Shown in pieces: positions 5,767 to 7,406 of a DNA stretch of 7,406 nucleotides. Under the pieces are notes generated by a model that searched no databases, was not told where the DNA came from, and saw nothing but the letters and a program-made list of their open reading frames with translations. Both the position numbers and the translations under genes were made by a program. Source of the DNA: Actinomycetes bacterium (GTDB taxonomy: Bacteria > Actinomycetota > Acidimicrobiia > Acidimicrobiales > Acidimicrobiaceae). Position 1 is the first letter of the stretch, and each line of letters begins with the position of its first letter. The stretch is from the NCBI GenBank assembly GCA_021819025.1, contig JAKASN010000082.1, positions 1 through 7,406 on the forward strand, in the 5' to 3' direction.

Positions 5767-6416
5767 TCACGCCCCCGCCGCCCGGGCCTTGGCGATGAGC
5801 TGGTCTAGGCCCGCAGCGGTTACCGGACCGATGACTTTCGCGAAGATTACCCCGTTCGGAGCGATGAGGTACTTCTCGGGAGGATTATCCACCCGTAGTC
5901 GAGCGCGATCCTACCTCCCGGGTCGGATACCACGGGGTAGCGTCCAAGCTCGCCGCCGAGGAAGCCACGGATGTCCAGAATCGAGTCCTCGAAAATGACG
6001 CCTACCAGGCGCGCGCCACCGGGGTGCGAATGCTCGGCTACGAAGCGCTCCAGCTGGGGCTGTTCCTCGTGACACGCTACGCACCAACTCGAGAAGAAGT
6101 CCACAACAACGAAGTGGCCCCTCAGGCCCGCCAATGAGAACGGCTTACCTGTGATGGTCGCTCCGGCGATCGCAGGGGCGGTCTGGCCGAGCAGGGGGCT
6201 GTTCACTTCAACCTGGGACACGGGCGGAGCGAGCGCGAAGACGGCTATCGTCGCAGCCGTCAATACGCCCGCGACCAAAGACGCCCACATCGTTATGCGA
6301 CGACGCCTTCGGCGAGAGGGCCGGTGAGGTTTCGCCGGCAATGCTTCGACGGTGGCCGACCAGCTGCCATCCGGGTCGGCCAGGGAAGGATTCGGGACCA
6401 CTGGCACCTCAGCCAA
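5767..6416 (-). pseudogene. TlpA/CcmG-like membrane-anchored thioredoxin, single-base frameshift
   Basis: Predicted product: an Arg-rich cytoplasmic N-terminus, a membrane helix (about 43-62, MWASLVAGVLTAATIAVFAL), then an outer thioredoxin domain. That domain has APAIAGATITGKPFSLAGLRG, a VVDFFSSWCVACHEEQP active site (Cys112, Cys115) and ILDIRGFLGGELGRYPVVSDPGGRIALDYG. The frame then runs into a premature stop at 5847-5849. One frame over, the family continues as VDNPPEKYLIAPNGVIFAKVIGPV...ARAAGA, ending at 5767. One extra G in the run opposite 5892-5894 would join the two parts into a 216-residue protein of normal length. This family reduces apocytochrome or CcmH thiols outside the cytoplasm, and the ccm operon beside it has no ccmG of its own. 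The TTG at 6416 is preferred because AGGAGGGG lies five bases before it; the GTG at 6407 is the alternative. It overlaps the glutaredoxin stop. Either a real frameshift or a sequencing error is possible. Confidence 0.85.
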
Positions 6417-6672
6417 CTTTGCCCCTCCTGAGACGGGTGAGCTCTTGGCGCAATTTGCGCTCCGACAGCCGGCCATAGGAGAAAGGCGAGCCGTCGATGA
6501 GCACCCCAGGAGGGAACGCTACGCGGTGTTTCGCCATGAGCTGGCGACCGGCCTCGTTCTCTGTCGACAACTCCTCGATCTCAAGTTCGAAGTCGACGCC
6601 AATCCGCGAGAGTACCGCTTTGGCGTGTTCGCACAGTCCGCAACCCGGCGCGCTAAGCACGGTAATACGCAC
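6409..6672 (-). CDS. glutaredoxin/thioredoxin-like small redox protein
   Basis: The 87-residue protein begins RITVLSAPGCGLCEHAKAVL, with the redox pair Cys11-Cys14 (CGLC) after the first strand. The rest follows the glutaredoxin layout: a helix, EIEELST, then VAFPPGVLIDG with a Pro just before the third strand (cis-Pro position), and a C-terminal helix. It has no signal peptide or membrane helix, so it should act in the cytoplasm. The GTG at 6672 is preferred: GGAGGGAG (6688-6681) precedes it, and residue 2 onwards matches the usual family start. TTG at 6675 is possible. A longer reading from 6783 would lie inside the upstream peroxiredoxin gene. The gene starts five bases after the redoxin stop and overlaps the TlpA-like gene by eight bases, so the three are probably translated from one mRNA. 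The substrate is not evident from sequence. Confidence 0.85.
   Translation of the reverse strand: MRITVLSAPGCGLCEHAKAVLSRIGVDFELEIEELSTENEAGRQLMAKHRVAFPPGVLIDGSPFSYGRLSERKLRQELTRLRRGKVG
6422..6429 (-). promoter_or_regulatory. strong ribosome binding site of the TlpA-like gene
   Basis: AGGAGGGG on the minus strand lies inside the end of the glutaredoxin gene, five bases before TTG (6416-6414). The spacing argues for TTG as start rather than the GTG at 6407, where the gap would be 14 bases. Confidence 0.55.
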
Positions 6673-6677
6673 CAAAG

Positions 6678-7358
6678 TCAGCTCCCTCCATGGCTGGCCA
6701 TGCCAGCCCGCATCTGGGCAAGCAGCGTCGGGACTGGCACGTACATTGTGTAATTGGGAGACCCGCCATAGTCCGCCCGCCACTCGATGATACCGCTCGG
6801 GCCTACCAGCACGAATGAGTGCCCGTCAAGGCCCGCGCCCATCATGCCGTAGCTGTTGGCGCCATAAGCGCGGGACACGGCCAGTTTCGTGTCCGACAGC
6901 ACCGGAATCGTAGTTCCGTAGCTGCTTGCAGCCTGCGCCAGCGCGCCGAGAGGATCCGTGGTAATGCTCACCACCTCGCCGACGCCGGCGCGATGGAAAC
7001 CGGCAAGGTCGTGTTGGATCGCCTGGAGTTGGACCCAGCACGGCTGGCAGTCGACTCCCTCCTGGAAGTAGAGAAGCACGGTCTTGCCACGCTGGGAGCC
7101 GAGGTTGAAGCCGCCCCCCATGTTCGATGGCAGCGTGAAGTCGGGAGCCAGGGCGCCCGGACCCGGCTGGCCGACCTGGTAAGGGTACGATGTTTTGGCG
7201 CCGCTGTGGCGCTGGGTCAAGAAGACGACCAGGAGTACAAGGACAGCAGCCGAGGCGCCCAAGGCGCTTCGGATCCAAATCTTGCGCCTCCGGGCTCGCT
7301 TCGCCCGTTCGCGACGCATGCGGCTGCTAGGTCGATTCGGCGGCACAGTTGATGTCAT
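6678..7358 (-). CDS. membrane-anchored AhpC/TSA-family redoxin (peroxiredoxin-like)
   Basis: The 226-residue protein has a very basic N-terminus (about 13-30), one membrane helix (about 31-47), and an outer thioredoxin-fold domain of the AhpC/TSA/redoxin type. That domain opens with GALAPDFTLPSNMGG, then FNLGSQRGKTVLLYFQEGVDCQPCW with Cys104 and Cys107. It continues with VVSITTDPLGALAQAASSYGTTIPVLSD, YGMMGAGLDGHSFVLVGPSGIIEWRADYGG and a C-terminal helix. A CXXC at the strand-to-helix junction fits either a thiol reductase/oxidase or a peroxiredoxin-like role outside the cytoplasm. The family is mixed and sequence alone does not decide. The start ATG at 7358 has AGAAGGG nine bases upstream and lies two bases after the stop of the preceding frame. 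The glutaredoxin gene follows immediately. Confidence 0.85.
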   Translation of the reverse strand: MTSTVPPNRPSSRMRRERAKRARRRKIWIRSALGASAAVLVLLVVFLTQRHSGAKTSYPYQVGQPGPGALAPDFTLPSNMGGGFNLGSQRGKTVLLYFQEGVDCQPCWVQLQAIQHDLAGFHRAGVGEVVSITTDPLGALAQAASSYGTTIPVLSDTKLAVSRAYGANSYGMMGAGLDGHSFVLVGPSGIIEWRADYGGSPNYTMYVPVPTLLAQMRAGMASHGGS

Positions 7359-7360
7359 AT

Positions 7361-7406
7361 TCAGAGACCCTTCTTACCATCCTGCTCAAGTTCGATCTGA
7401 GAGATC
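7361..7406 (-). CDS. 3' end of an upstream gene, cut by window edge
   Basis: A minus-strand frame enters from the window edge, encodes ...ISQIELEQDGKKGL and stops with TGA at 7363-7361, two bases before the redoxin ATG. The tight spacing suits an operon partner. The visible part is too short to identify. Confidence 0.4.
   Translation of the reverse strand, partial: ISQIELEQDGKKGL

Overview
The window is GC-rich and carries a System I (Ccm) cytochrome c maturation cluster next to thiol-redox genes. The codon use, the CcmF-CcmH-TPR gene order and the CXXC-rich partners would suit a deep-branching actinobacterium, Chloroflexota or a related soil lineage. That placement is inference, because no rRNA or other taxonomic marker is present.

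Positions 1 to about 2330 look like a decaying, partly mobile-flavoured stretch. It opens with the C-terminal part of a small zinc-ribbon protein of unknown function (2-301, +). A 178-base gap follows, holding a near-consensus promoter with a dyad in its spacer and two perfect hairpins. An N-terminally truncated NYN-domain nuclease relic lies on the minus strand (479-982). After it comes a weakly supported small membrane ORF on the minus strand (1105-1365). A near full-length decayed 1-Cys peroxiredoxin gene runs on the plus strand from 1437 to about 2061. It has a frameshift, an internal stop and a Tyr codon where the peroxidatic Cys codon should be. Positions 2062-2334 hold no gene, only a hairpin abutting the ccmF ribosome binding site.

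Positions 2335-5603 (+) form a tight operon: ccmF, ccmH and a CcmI-like TPR membrane protein, with one base between the first two genes and an 11-base overlap between the last two. Together they would present reduced apocytochrome and attach heme on the outer face of the membrane. The rest of the Ccm system (CcmABCDE, CcmG) is not in the window. ccmF contains a perfect 21-bp inverted repeat inside its coding sequence.

Positions 5767-7406 (-) form a converging operon. In transcription order it holds the last codons of an unidentified gene, a membrane-anchored redoxin/peroxiredoxin with a CQPC site, a small glutaredoxin-like protein with a CGLC site, and a membrane-anchored TlpA/CcmG-like thioredoxin with a WCVAC site. 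The last gene is broken by an apparent one-base deletion in a short G run. It is the natural candidate for the apocytochrome or CcmH reductant that the ccm operon lacks. The two operons meet in a 163-base gap with stem-loops that may end transcription from both sides.
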